This document shows positions 1-9,300 of a DNA stretch of 64,000 nucleotides, in pieces (position 1 is the stretch's first letter; each line of letters starts with the position of its first letter). The stretch covers positions 97,861 through 161,860 of the forward strand of contig JAHBYC010000004.1 of assembly GCA_019636175.1 (NCBI GenBank). The letters run 5' to 3'. The stretch comes from Caulobacter sp. (lineage in GTDB: Bacteria; Pseudomonadota; Alphaproteobacteria; Caulobacterales; Caulobacteraceae). The notes under the pieces were generated by a model, which saw only the letters and a list, made by a program, of their open reading frames with translations, was not told where the DNA came from and made no database searches. The translations under genes and the position numbers were made by a program.

Positions 1-14
1 CCCAAACTCCCCCG

Positions 15-866
15 ATGACCCGCCTTCTCCTCCCGCTCATCCTCTTCCTCGGTCTCGCCTCCCCGGCCCTGGCCCAGGACCCCGCCAGCCCCTTCGCCGC
101 CCCCGGCGAGCCGGTCGTCATCGGCCAGGGCTACGATCTGCCCTCGACCATCCTCGGCCAGACCCGCCGCATCAACGTCATGCTGCCGCCAGGCTACGAC
201 GATCCGGCCAACAAGGACCGCCGCTATCCGGTCCTCTACCTGCTCGACGGCGGCGTCGAGGAGCAGGACTTCTTCCACATCGCCGGCCTGCTGCATCAGG
301 GCGGCCTCTGGGGCATCAACCAGCCGGTGATCCTGGTCGGCGTCGCCAGTGATGATCGCCGGGCCGAACTGACCCTGCCCGCCGCCCGCAAGGACGAGCA
401 GAAGGCCTATCCCACCCACGGCAAGGCCGACAGCTTCCGGCGGTTCCTGGTCGAGGAGCTGCAGCCGCGCGTCAACGCCGCGTATCGCACCGACGGCACC
501 GACGGCCTGATCGGCGAGTCCCTGGCCGCCCTGTTCGTGGTCGACGTCGCCCTGCGCCACCCCGAGGATTTCGACCGCTACATCGCCATCAGCCCCAGCC
601 TGTGGTGGGACAATCAGGCCACCGCCCGCCTGGCTCCCGAGCTTCTGGCGCGCCCGGGCCGTCCGAAGATCAGGCTTTGGCTGTCCATCGCCGACGAGGG
701 CGGCCAGATGCAGGGCGGCATGGACCGGCTCATCGCGGCCCTCAAGCGTGATCCCGGCAACGTCGACTGGACCTACCGCCCCTATCCCGCCGAGCAGCAC
801 AGCACCATCTACCACCCCGCCGCCACCCGGGCGATCCGCGACCTGTTTCCGCCGCCCAAGGAATAG
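15..866 (+). CDS. Secreted alpha/beta-hydrolase, esterase D (Fes/IroE-like) family
   Basis: This 283-residue protein starts with a clear signal peptide (hydrophobic LLLPLILFLGLASPALA, cut near ALA-QD) and so is probably periplasmic. The body reads as an esterase-D type alpha/beta-hydrolase: an RRYPVLYLLDGG strand and oxyanion region near residues 69-80, a GESLAAL nucleophile elbow near residue 162 (here G-E-S-L-A, Ser as nucleophile), and a late EQHSTIYHP segment giving the catalytic His near 261. Related proteins hydrolyse siderophore or other carboxylic esters; the substrate here is unknown. The gene stands alone at the window edge, so an upstream partner could lie outside. Confidence 0.85.
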   Translation: MTRLLLPLILFLGLASPALAQDPASPFAAPGEPVVIGQGYDLPSTILGQTRRINVMLPPGYDDPANKDRRYPVLYLLDGGVEEQDFFHIAGLLHQGGLWGINQPVILVGVASDDRRAELTLPAARKDEQKAYPTHGKADSFRRFLVEELQPRVNAAYRTDGTDGLIGESLAALFVVDVALRHPEDFDRYIAISPSLWWDNQATARLAPELLARPGRPKIRLWLSIADEGGQMQGGMDRLIAALKRDPGNVDWTYRPYPAEQHSTIYHPAATRAIRDLFPPPKE

Positions 867-958
867 TCATTGGCGTTTCGCGCCGGCTGTTGATCCAGAT
901 CACGACGCGCGACGGGCTAAAGCCTAGGGTGCCGCCAACGCTGAACAGGAAGCCCGCC

Positions 959-1654
959 ATGGCCCGTTCTCACCGCGAAATGCATCTGATCGAGCGGGTG
1001 GGGTGGCTTCGGGCCGCCGTGCTCGGCGCCAATGACGGCATCGTCTCGACCGCCAGCCTGATCGTCGGGGTCGCCGCCGCCTCGCAGGGGCGGGGCGAGA
1101 TCCTCGTCGCGGGGGTGGCGGGCCTGGTCGCCGGGGCCATGTCGATGGCCGCGGGGGAGTATGTCTCGGTCAGCTCCCAGGCCGACACCGAGCGCGCCGA
1201 CCTGGCGCGCGAGAGGTCGGAGCTGGAGACCCAGCCGGAGTTCGAACTCGAGGAACTGACCCAGATGTATGTGGCGAGGGGCGTTTCACCCGACCTCGCC
1301 CGGCAGGTCGCCGTCCAGATGACCGCCAACGACGCCCTCGGCGCTCACGCCCGCGACGAACTCGGCATTTCCGAGATCACCACCGCCCGACCCGTCCAGG
1401 CGGCGCTGGCCTCGGCCATGACCTTCTCGGTCGGCGCCGCACTGCCCCTCTTGCTGGCCGCGATCACCCCGCTGACGGTCCTGGTCGCGACCGTGTCGGC
1501 CGCCTCGATCCTGTTTCTCGCCCTGCTCGGCGGCGTCGGCGCGAAGGCCGGCGGCGCCCCCATTCTGAAGGCCGTTGTCCGCGTCACCTTCTGGGGCGCC
1601 CTGGCCATGGCCCTGACCGCCGGCGTCGGGGCGGTGTTCGGCGTTCAGGCCTGA
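959..1654 (+). CDS. VIT family (VIT1/CCC1) membrane transporter
   Basis: This 231-residue membrane protein belongs to the VIT1/CCC1 family of Fe/Mn transporters. The N-terminal ERVGWLRAAVLGANDGIVS block is the family hallmark, followed by two membrane segments, an acidic cytosolic stretch rich in Glu (about residues 80-130, the metal-binding domain in the plant and yeast proteins) and three more hydrophobic segments at the C-terminus. The start is taken at the ATG beginning MARSHREM, preceded by an AGGA; an upstream ATG in frame at 890 would add unconserved residues. It probably moves Fe2+ or Mn2+ across the inner membrane. Confidence 0.9.
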   Translation: MARSHREMHLIERVGWLRAAVLGANDGIVSTASLIVGVAAASQGRGEILVAGVAGLVAGAMSMAAGEYVSVSSQADTERADLARERSELETQPEFELEELTQMYVARGVSPDLARQVAVQMTANDALGAHARDELGISEITTARPVQAALASAMTFSVGAALPLLLAAITPLTVLVATVSAASILFLALLGGVGAKAGGAPILKAVVRVTFWGALAMALTAGVGAVFGVQA

Positions 1655-1673
1655 CGCCCGTTCCGCCAACCCG

Positions 1674-2360
1674 TCATCCCGGACGCCCGTCCCGCAGCGC
1701 CTCGCTGACCCCCAGGCAGATCATCGTCTGGCCCGCGAAATACAGGCCCCAGACCGCCAGCCCGACCGCGAAGCCCGGCGCGATCGGCCCCATCCGGGCG
1801 AAGATCAACAGGTCGGAGACCAGGAACATCACCGCCCCCAGCCCGGTCCACATCCGGGGAAACCGGCTGATCCAGGCGGTCGCCGCCATCACCGACAGGC
1901 CGGTCGCATAGACCGCGATCCCCGGCGCGGCGGCCCTGTCGGCGGGCAGCAGGAAGGCGATGGTCACCGTCGCCGGGACCAGCAGCACCGCCAGGGCCAG
2001 CTGGCTCCGCGACAGGACCGGCCGCCGGTTACGTAAGTACAGCCCGATGGCCGCCAGATGGCCGGCCAGGAAGGCCAGGGCGCCGACGATGAACTTCACC
2101 CCCAGCAGGATGTCGCCCAGCATGCCCAGCGCCATCACCGCCGTCAGCAGCCAGCCATCGAGACTCCGCGCCCGCAGCGCCGCGAACACCGCCAGCAACC
2201 CGACGCCCGATCCCTTCCAGGCCAGGTCCCAGGCCTGTGGCAGATGCAGGCTCCAGGCCAGCACATAGCTGGTCCCGCCGGCGATGGCGGCGATGAGAAT
2301 GATCCGGGCAAAATTCTCGCGCGTCACGTCGTCCCCCTCGGCGGCCCTGGTCAGCGTCAC
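1674..2360 (-). CDS. YhhN/TMEM86-like membrane protein (lysoplasmalogenase family)
   Basis: A 228-residue, almost entirely hydrophobic protein with about eight membrane helices. The LGDILL motif (near residue 81) and the SDLLIF motif (near 182) are the two conserved acidic motifs of the YhhN family, whose eukaryotic member TMEM86 is a lysoplasmalogenase; the bacterial role is mostly unproven. The gene converges on the VIT-type transporter with 19 bases between stop codons. The first ATG is at 2360, but a GTG twelve codons in (2327) is equally possible, since the first residues are not conserved-looking. Confidence 0.75.
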   Translation of the reverse strand: MTLTRAAEGDDVTRENFARIILIAAIAGGTSYVLAWSLHLPQAWDLAWKGSGVGLLAVFAALRARSLDGWLLTAVMALGMLGDILLGVKFIVGALAFLAGHLAAIGLYLRNRRPVLSRSQLALAVLLVPATVTIAFLLPADRAAAPGIAVYATGLSVMAATAWISRFPRMWTGLGAVMFLVSDLLIFARMGPIAPGFAVGLAVWGLYFAGQTMICLGVSEALRDGRPG

Positions 2361-2414
2361 TCGACCACTGTCGCGCCAATCTTTGGCGCGGGCCGACGCG
2401 ACTGTTCAACGCAT

Positions 2415-2491
2415 TTCGGTGACAGTCACTTTTTTCCGACCATCAACCGGGGGCCGGGCCCGCGAACCTGAAAAAAGTGACTGTCACCGAA
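2415..2491. repeat. Perfect 22-bp inverted repeat, REP/RAYT-like
   Basis: Arms 2415-2436 and 2470-2491 are exact reverse complements separated by 33 bases. Each arm holds a nested near-palindrome GTGACAGTCAC followed by a run of six T (or six A). The pair lies between the YhhN-like gene and the ThDP enzyme. Similar (A)nGTGACTGTCAC motifs flank REP-associated tyrosine transposase genes in other proteobacteria, but no such gene is present here, so this may be a solo, mobilisable copy. It could also act as a terminator hairpin. Confidence 0.7.
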
Positions 2492-2577
2492 TTATGCCCC
2501 CGGGCGGTGGATATGGTCCCTCGGTTTCCCTCACTTCCAAATTCCGGCATGACGTCCCCAACGAGGAGACATGCGAC

Positions 2578-4116
2578 ATGAACGGCGCCGACGCCCTGAT
2601 CACCACCCTCTGTGACAACGACGTCACCGCCTGTTTCGCCAACCCCGGCACCAGCGAGATGCAGTTCGTCGCCGCGCTGGACCGCGAGCCGCGCATGCGC
2701 AGCGTCCTGTGCCTGTTCGAGGGCGTCGCCACCGGGGCCGCCGACGGCTATGGCCGCATCGCCGGAAAGCCGGCCTGCACCCTGCTGCATCTGGGCGCCG
2801 GCTACGCCAACGGCGGCGCCAACCTGCACAACGCCCGCCGCGCCGCCACGCCGGTGGTCAATGTCATCGGCGACCACGCCACCTATCACCGCCAGTACGA
2901 CGCCCCGCTGAACAGCGACATCGCCGGCTGGGCCGCGCCCAACAGCCTGTGGGTCAAGTCGGCCGAGACGCCCAATCAGGTCGGCCCCCTCGCCGCCGAG
3001 GCGGTCCAGGCCAGCTATGGCGCCCCCGGCGGCTGCGCCAGCCTGATCCTGCCCGCCGACAGCGCCTGGCTGCAGACCGATGTGCTGGGCGAGCGGATCA
3101 CCCCGCGCCCCCGCGTTCAGGTGACTGCCGACGCCGCGGCCGACGTGGCCGCCCGCATCAAGGCGGCGAAGAGGCCCGTGGTGCTGATGGGCGGCTCCTG
3201 CTGCCAGACCGCCGGGGCCGAGGCCGCCGCCCGCCTCGCCGCCGTCGGGGTCCGTGTCCTCATCGACACCTTCGTCGCCCGCCAGTCGCGCGGCGCCGGC
3301 CGCTTCGCCCCTGACCGGATGATGTACTTCGGCGAAATGGCCATCGAGGACCTCGCCGGCGTTGATCTGATGGTGTTGGTCGAGACCACCATGCCGGTGG
3401 CCTTCTTCGCCTATCCCGACCGGCCCAGCGTTCTCGTCCCCGAGGGCTGCGACCTGGCCAGCCTCTGCGGCCGCGACGCCGACGGCCCGGCGGCCCTCAA
3501 TGCCTTGGCCGACGCGCTGGGGGCCCCGGCCCATGGTCCGACGGTGGAGATGGCCCTTCCGGCCAAACCGGAAGGCCGGCTCGATCCCTATTCCATCGGC
3601 AAGGCCATCGCCCGCCACATGCCGGAGGGGACCATCATCTCCGACGACGCGGTGACCGCCGGCCTGCCGATCTACACCCAGACGAAGAGTGCCCGGGCTC
3701 ATGAGTGGCTGTGCCTGACCGGCGGGGCCATCGGCCAGGGCATTCCTCTGGCCATCGGCGCCGCCGTCGCCGCTCCCCACGCCAAGGTGCTCAGCCTCAA
3801 TGGCGACGGCGCGGCGATGTATACGGTGCAGGGCTTGTGGACCATCGCCCGCGAGGAGCTGGACGTGACCACGGTCGTCTTCGCCAACCACGCCTATCGC
3901 ATTCTCGGCATCGAGCTTGGCCGCACCGGCGCCGGCAATGCGGGCCCCGCCGCCAGCCGCCTGCTTGACCTTGGCGCGCCGAGGATCGACTGGCTGCAGA
4001 TCGCCGGCGGCCTCGGCATCCCCGCCGTCCGCGCCTCGACCGCCGAGGCCTTCGACGACGCCTTCGAAGCCGCCATGACCCAGCGCGGCCCCCGCTTCAT
4101 CGAGGCGGCGTTGTAG
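2578..4116 (+). CDS. ThDP-dependent enzyme, acetolactate synthase large-subunit-like
   Basis: A 512-residue thiamine diphosphate enzyme of the acetolactate synthase / benzoylformate decarboxylase superfamily. The N-terminal pyrimidine-binding domain has the FEGVATGAADGYGR block with the catalytic Glu near residue 47. The central domain covers about 190-320. The C-terminal PP domain has LSLNGDGAAMYT, the GDG start of the ThDP motif, near residue 407. The start is the ATG at 2578 after GAGGAGA; in-frame sequence upstream runs through the inverted repeat and is not conserved-looking. At this length and with no ilvN small subunit beside it, it is probably not the housekeeping IlvB; it may be a stand-alone 2-oxoacid carboligase or decarboxylase. 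Confidence 0.85.
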   Translation: MNGADALITTLCDNDVTACFANPGTSEMQFVAALDREPRMRSVLCLFEGVATGAADGYGRIAGKPACTLLHLGAGYANGGANLHNARRAATPVVNVIGDHATYHRQYDAPLNSDIAGWAAPNSLWVKSAETPNQVGPLAAEAVQASYGAPGGCASLILPADSAWLQTDVLGERITPRPRVQVTADAAADVAARIKAAKRPVVLMGGSCCQTAGAEAAARLAAVGVRVLIDTFVARQSRGAGRFAPDRMMYFGEMAIEDLAGVDLMVLVETTMPVAFFAYPDRPSVLVPEGCDLASLCGRDADGPAALNALADALGAPAHGPTVEMALPAKPEGRLDPYSIGKAIARHMPEGTIISDDAVTAGLPIYTQTKSARAHEWLCLTGGAIGQGIPLAIGAAVAAPHAKVLSLNGDGAAMYTVQGLWTIAREELDVTTVVFANHAYRILGIELGRTGAGNAGPAASRLLDLGAPRIDWLQIAGGLGIPAVRASTAEAFDDAFEAAMTQRGPRFIEAAL

Positions 4117-4182
4117 AAATCGCCCTCCTTGGGACAGGGTGGAGGGGGCCGCGCCGCTGCTCCTGGGTTCGCCTCGGGGCGT

Positions 4183-4337
4183 CCTTCTCCCCTTGCGGGA
4201 GAAGGTGTCGGCGCAGCCGACGGATGAGGGGTCGCACCGGCCCAAACGCGCCGGAGCCAAACGCCTCACGGAGGCTTTGAGGGTCATCAACCCCTCATCC
4301 GGCGCTTCGCGCCACCTTCTCCCGCAAGGGGAGAAGG
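4183..4337. repeat. Long palindromic dispersed element, copy 1
   Basis: The 25-base ends 4183-4207 and 4313-4337 are reverse complements (CCTTCTCC...GAAGGTG). Inside them a CGGATGAGGGGT block is repeated in inverted orientation, giving a composite hairpin of about 155 bases. A second copy with the same architecture sits at 17708-17863. It fills most of the space between the ThDP enzyme and the convergent DEAD-box helicase gene. As RNA it would fold into a long stem and could terminate both transcripts. Confidence 0.85.
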
Positions 4338-4355
4338 GACCCTCACGGCGGCGGG

Positions 4356-6227
4356 TCAGCCCTTGCGCTTGGGCCCCTTGGCGAAGCTGGCCTTGCCCTT
4401 GGGCGGGGCGCCCTTGCCGGAACCCGCCTTGAAAGGAGGCTTCTTGTCGTAGGGCTTCTTGCCCTCGAACGGCTTCTTCTCGCCGAACGGCTTGCGCGGA
4501 CCGCCGGGGCCGGCGCCGGAGCGGGGCGCGGGTCTGGGGGCGGGGGAACGGGGCGGGCGGGCGCTCCGGTCCTCAGCGGCGCCTGGCGCGGTCGAGGGCT
4601 CGATCTTGACGTCGTCGCGGCTGGTGGCCCGCACCGCCTCGGCGAACCGCACCGAGGCCTCGGCGCCGATCTCGAACCGGGTTTCGCTGTCGAAGATGCG
4701 GATCGAGCCGACGTCCTTCTTGGTCACGTGACCCAGGCGGCAGATCATCGGCAGGATCCATTTGGGGTCGGCGTTCTTCTGCCGGCCGACATTGAGGCGG
4801 AACCAGATGCCGTCGGTCATGGCCCCCATGCGCGGCTCGCGCGGCGCCCGTTCGGGCCGGTCATAGACGCCCCGGTCGGCGCGCTCCTGTCGCGCCGGCC
4901 GCTCCCCGCGCGCCGGGGGCGGGGCGTCGTAGAGCTCTTCCGGCTCGGGCAGGCCGGACCGCTGCAGGCGCATGAAGGCCCCGGCGATCTCCTCGGCGGA
5001 CTTCTGCTCCAGCAGCAGCCTGCCGAGCGCCATATCGGCCTCGGACGGCGCCTCGAAGGCGACGGCCTGTTCCATCAGCCGGGCCTGATCGCGCTCGCGA
5101 ATGGCCTCGGCGCTGGGCGGACCGCTCCAGCCGGCGTCGAGGTTGGCGCTGCTGATCAGCATCTCGGCCTTGCGGCGGCGGGTGTAGGGCACGATCAGCA
5201 CGCTGGTGCCCTTGCGCCCGGCCCGGCCGGTGCGGCCCGAGCGGTGCAGCAGGGTGGCCTTGTTCTGCGGCAGATCGGCGTGGATGACGAGGCCGAGGTC
5301 GGGCAGGTCGAGGCCGCGCGCGGCGACGTCGGTGGCGACACAGACCCGGGCATGGCCGTCGCGCAGGGCCTGCAGGGCGTCGGAGCGTTCGCGCTGGGAA
5401 AGCTCGCCCGACAGGCCGACGACGGCGAAGCCCCGCTCCTTCAGCGAGGCCTGGAGGTGGCGGACCGCTTCGCGGGTGTGACAGAAGACCAGCGCCCCGG
5501 GCGCCTCGAAGTAGCGCAGCACATTGACCACCGCGTGCTCGACCTCGTTCGGCGCCACGCGGACGGCGCGGTAGTCGATGTCGCCGTGCGGCTGGTCCTT
5601 GGTGGTGGTGTCGATGCGCAGGGCGTCGTTCTGGAACTTGCGGGCCAGCACGGCGATGTCGCGGGCGATGGTCGCCGAGAACAGCAGGGTGCGGCGCTCG
5701 GGCGGCGCGGCCTCGAGGATGAATTCCAGGTCCTCGCGGAAGCCGAGGTCCAGCATCTCGTCGGCCTCGTCCAGCACCACCGCCTTGATGGCGGTCAGTT
5801 CCAGGTTGCCGCGCTCCAGGTGATCGCGCAGCCGCCCGGGGGTGCCGACGACGATGTGGGCGCCGAAGTTCAGCGCCCGCGCCTCGGCCCGGGCGTCCAT
5901 GCCGCCGACGCAGGAGACGATCTTCGCGCCGGTCTTGCCGTACAGCCAGGCCAGCTCGCGCTGCACCTGGATGGCCAGTTCGCGGGTCGGGGCGATGATC
6001 AGGGCCAGCGGCGCGTCGGCGCGGTCGAACCGCTCGGCCTCGCCCAGCAGGGTGGGGGCCATGGCGATGCCGAAGGCCACGGTCTTGCCGCTGCCGGTCT
6101 GGGCGCTGACCAGCAGGTCCTGGTCGCCCGCGGCTTCAAGCACGGCGGCCTGGACGGGGGTGGGGGTCTCATAGCCACGCTCGACGAGCGCCGCGTCGAG
6201 GGCGGGGTGGCTGGCGGGGAAGGTCAT
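4356..6227 (-). CDS. DEAD-box RNA helicase, DeaD/CsdA type, with DbpA-like RNA-binding domain
   Basis: This 623-residue ATP-dependent RNA helicase carries the full motif set in order: a Q motif in the first 25 residues, AQTGSGKT (motif I, near 42), PTRELA (Ia), GTPGRL (Ib), DEADEM (II), SAT (III) and HRSGRTGRAG (VI, near 330). After an acidic linker, a DbpA-type RNA-binding domain follows at about residues 465-540. The tail is very rich in Lys, Gly and Pro (repeated KKPF/KKPY), typical of proteins that bind structured RNA. The likely role is ribosome assembly or cold adaptation. A perfect palindrome lies 14 bases upstream of the start codon. Confidence 0.93.
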   Translation of the reverse strand: MTFPASHPALDAALVERGYETPTPVQAAVLEAAGDQDLLVSAQTGSGKTVAFGIAMAPTLLGEAERFDRADAPLALIIAPTRELAIQVQRELAWLYGKTGAKIVSCVGGMDARAEARALNFGAHIVVGTPGRLRDHLERGNLELTAIKAVVLDEADEMLDLGFREDLEFILEAAPPERRTLLFSATIARDIAVLARKFQNDALRIDTTTKDQPHGDIDYRAVRVAPNEVEHAVVNVLRYFEAPGALVFCHTREAVRHLQASLKERGFAVVGLSGELSQRERSDALQALRDGHARVCVATDVAARGLDLPDLGLVIHADLPQNKATLLHRSGRTGRAGRKGTSVLIVPYTRRRKAEMLISSANLDAGWSGPPSAEAIRERDQARLMEQAVAFEAPSEADMALGRLLLEQKSAEEIAGAFMRLQRSGLPEPEELYDAPPPARGERPARQERADRGVYDRPERAPREPRMGAMTDGIWFRLNVGRQKNADPKWILPMICRLGHVTKKDVGSIRIFDSETRFEIGAEASVRFAEAVRATSRDDVKIEPSTAPGAAEDRSARPPRSPAPRPAPRSGAGPGGPRKPFGEKKPFEGKKPYDKKPPFKAGSGKGAPPKGKASFAKGPKRKG

Positions 6228-6240
6228 GTCAGGGTCGTTT

Positions 6241-6259
6241 CATTGTGCAGCGCACAATG
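6241..6259. promoter_or_regulatory. Perfect 8-3-8 palindrome upstream of the helicase gene
   Basis: CATTGTGC and GCACAATG (6241-6248, 6252-6259) form an exact inverted repeat around AGC, 14 bases before the helicase ATG on the minus strand. It could be a dimeric repressor site or an mRNA hairpin in the 5' leader controlling helicase translation. Nothing in the sequence identifies the binding protein. Confidence 0.45.
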
Positions 6260-6365
6260 GTGCGCGCGAGAGGGCGGGGCTGATACGCCTAAATCGACCA
6301 AAAGGCCAGCGTTGCGAGGCGGTCGCCGTGCGGGGCCCCCGTCCGCGCAGCCTGTGGCCCCCTCC

Positions 6366-9300
6366 TCAGCGGCCTTCTGGGCGGCGCCGCGTCCTTCGCC
6401 GTATGCGCCGGCGCGGCCTCTGGGTTGGCGGGGCCAGGGTGGGCGGCGGGGCGAAGCTTGGCAGGTCGGGCAGGCCGGGAGGGGCGGGCGATCCTGACTG
6501 GCTGCTTGCCGCCGGCGCGGTCCGGGCCGAGGCCTGGCCGTTGAGCGATGGCCAGCCCCGCCACCGATAGCTGGCGCCATCGGCGGATCGGTAGACGCCA
6601 CGCTGGGGCGCGGCGGACGCCCCTGTCGCCGGCGGGCTGGTCAGGGCGGCCTCGACCCGGCAGTAGGCCTCGACGGGATCGCTCGCCTGACGTCGCAGCG
6701 CCGTTGTCAGCCAGGTTTCATAGGCGCGGCGCGAGACAATGCCCTGGAAGGTCGCCTCTTCCAGGGACAGTGTTCCCTGCGACCACATCATCACCTCCCG
6801 CGGCCCCTGCAACCGCATCAGGCCGATCTCCAGCGGGCTGAGGGCCTTGCGACCGCCGAACGGCCGGAAATAGCGGCGAACCACCTCCTGGGGGCTGGTG
6901 ATGCGCAGGTCATAGCCGGACTTCAGCAAGGCCGGGTCCGGCGCCAGCGGGGCGCCGGGCGTTTCCAGCGCCAGGGCCCAGGCGTCCATCAACACCTCGG
7001 CGAAGCGCCCGTACTGCAGGACGCCGTCGATCTCCCGGGCGTAGTCGGTCCAGAAATGCCCGGGCGTCTCGAACGGCGTGGCTCCATAGGCCGGGCGGAA
7101 GGTCACCGGGCCGTTGTCCTGGCTCCTGGCGCAGGACCCCACCCAGGTCCCGCCCCTGGCGCCGGCCCGCTGCTGCGCCTCGAAGAAGGCGGCCGACTCC
7201 TTCTTGGCCCTTTGCAGGGCTTCGGTCCGGATGCGGCTGAGGGCCAGTTCGCCGCCCGACTGGCGCGACAGGATGCAGGCGCGTTCCTTCAGCAGGAACT
7301 GTCTGAGGGGCGGCTGGGTCGCGGCATGCTCGGCCCGCACCGCGCGGATCGCCGCGGCGATGGCGCGCGGATCGGCATGCAGGGCGTCGGGACCGAGCCG
7401 CCGCGTCAGGGCGGCGCCGGCGTCAAACCTGCCGATCGGCGGCGGCGGCCCGTCGCAGCCGGCGGCGGCCACGGCAGGCTCCGTCGCGGCCTCCTCATTC
7501 CTGGAGGCCCGCAGAATGAACAGGCCCACGCTGCGGCGGTCGTCATCGGTGCTGATCTCGACCAGATAGTCGCGGCCGTCCTTCAGGTCGCCGGGCTTGA
7601 GGTTGATCTGGATGCGGTTGTCGGACCAGTCGACGATACGACCCCGGCTCTGTCGGCCGCGCTTTTCCTCATGGATGTAGACGATGCCTTCCCTGGCGCC
7701 GAAGTCGGCGCCGAACAGCTCCACCCGGCCGGCGTCGGAGGGCAGCACCTGAATGATGTTCTGGCGGGCCAGGGCGGGATCGCCCGACAGCCGGATGATC
7801 GGCGTCCTGGCGCACCAGTTGGCGGCCGGCTTCGAGCCGAAGGCCGGCGCCCTGTCGCGGGCCTCGGTGCGGCTGACATAGCCCTGGTCGAGCCGCACCG
7901 GATCGCGGGGATCGCCGCTGGACAGGGTCCGCCGCACCCCGCGAATCTCGCACAGGGACCGGACCGGCTTGCCGTCCGCCTGGCGGCGGCGCGTCATGCG
8001 GCCCTCATAGGCCGGGTCGGTGCCCTGGTAGGCGAGGTCGGCCAGGAACTGGCAGCTCTGCTGCTTGGCCGGATCGTCCGACCGGCGCAGCAGGGCCAAC
8101 ACCTCCAGGCCCGCTTCGCCGCACCAGTGGTCGGAGTGGGCCAGGGACATGGCGCCATAGATGGTCTCGCCGTCGACGCCGCCTCTGGAGCGGTCTGGCA
8201 GGCCCGAAGGGTCGATCGGCTCGGCATAGACCGGCAGCCCCGCCGCATTCCCGGTCGGCGCGCCCCACAGCGAGCCGATGCCGCCCCGGGCCAGGTCGGT
8301 TCCGTCAGGATCGACCAGCTGTCGCCGCCACATGGTCCAGGCCAGGGCGATGAGGTCGGCGTTTTTGAAGACATGCTCGTTGCCCATGGTCACGCCGGGC
8401 GGCGTTACGACCTGCAGGGTTCCCAGAATGCTGATGCCGGTGGTCCCCTCGCCGACAAAGCCGACATACATCGACCGGTTGGTGGCCCACATGTCCCAGC
8501 AGGAGGCCTCATGGATCACCGCGAAATCCGGCGCCCCGTCGGCCAACTGGGCGCCGAACACGCCGTAGCCGCCTTCTTCGCGTCCAAAGGCGCGGATCAC
8601 CTCGGCCCAGCCGGCCTTGGAACAGGTCAGCATCTCGCGGGTCTGGCGGGAGACGTCGATCGGATGATCCTTGGCCAGCCAGCCATAGCCCCGGCCGAAG
8701 GCGCCGCGTCGCAGGTCCGCCAGCCGCTCGTCGCCGACGGCGTTGATCGGTCCCTCCCGCGGCGAGGCGGCATGGACAAAGGTCATCGGCCGGGCCCCGT
8801 CCGGGTCGGCGAGGGGAGAGGACATCGGATCGGCGTTGATCGCCCAACCCTTGCCCAGCTTCGCGTTCAGCACCGACTCCGCGCCGTGGATCAGCCCGGC
8901 CACGCCGCCGACGAAGACGCCGCCCCAGGGGGAGGGGTGGGCCGCCTGGGTGCGGTCAGGCCCGTCCCAGCGCTCCCACATATGGCCGATGGCCCAGCGA
9001 TCCTGCAGGAAGTGCTGGGCATAGCCCTCATACATCAGGGCCTGGAGCTCGCTCTCCTTCAGCGCCCGGGCATAGACCTGACGCTCCCCGGGCGACATCT
9101 GCTCGCGCAGCCGCCTGGCCCGGCTGGCCCGCTGCAGGGCCAACTCGTGATAGTGGGCGTACATCCGCGTGGCCTGGGAGCCGAAGTGGACGGAGTTCAG
9201 GCCGCCCATCCAGCCCATGAACTCGTGGCACAGGGCGTCATCATTGGCCGGCTCGCCCAGGGGGCAGACCCGGTTCTTGTTCAGCCAGTCCGCCGGGCCA

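Noticed and set aside
2443-4290. Long minus-strand open frame opposite the ThDP enzyme
   Set aside because: It lacks any recognisable motif, is low-complexity Gly/Ala/Arg, and is the usual antisense shadow of a GC-rich gene.
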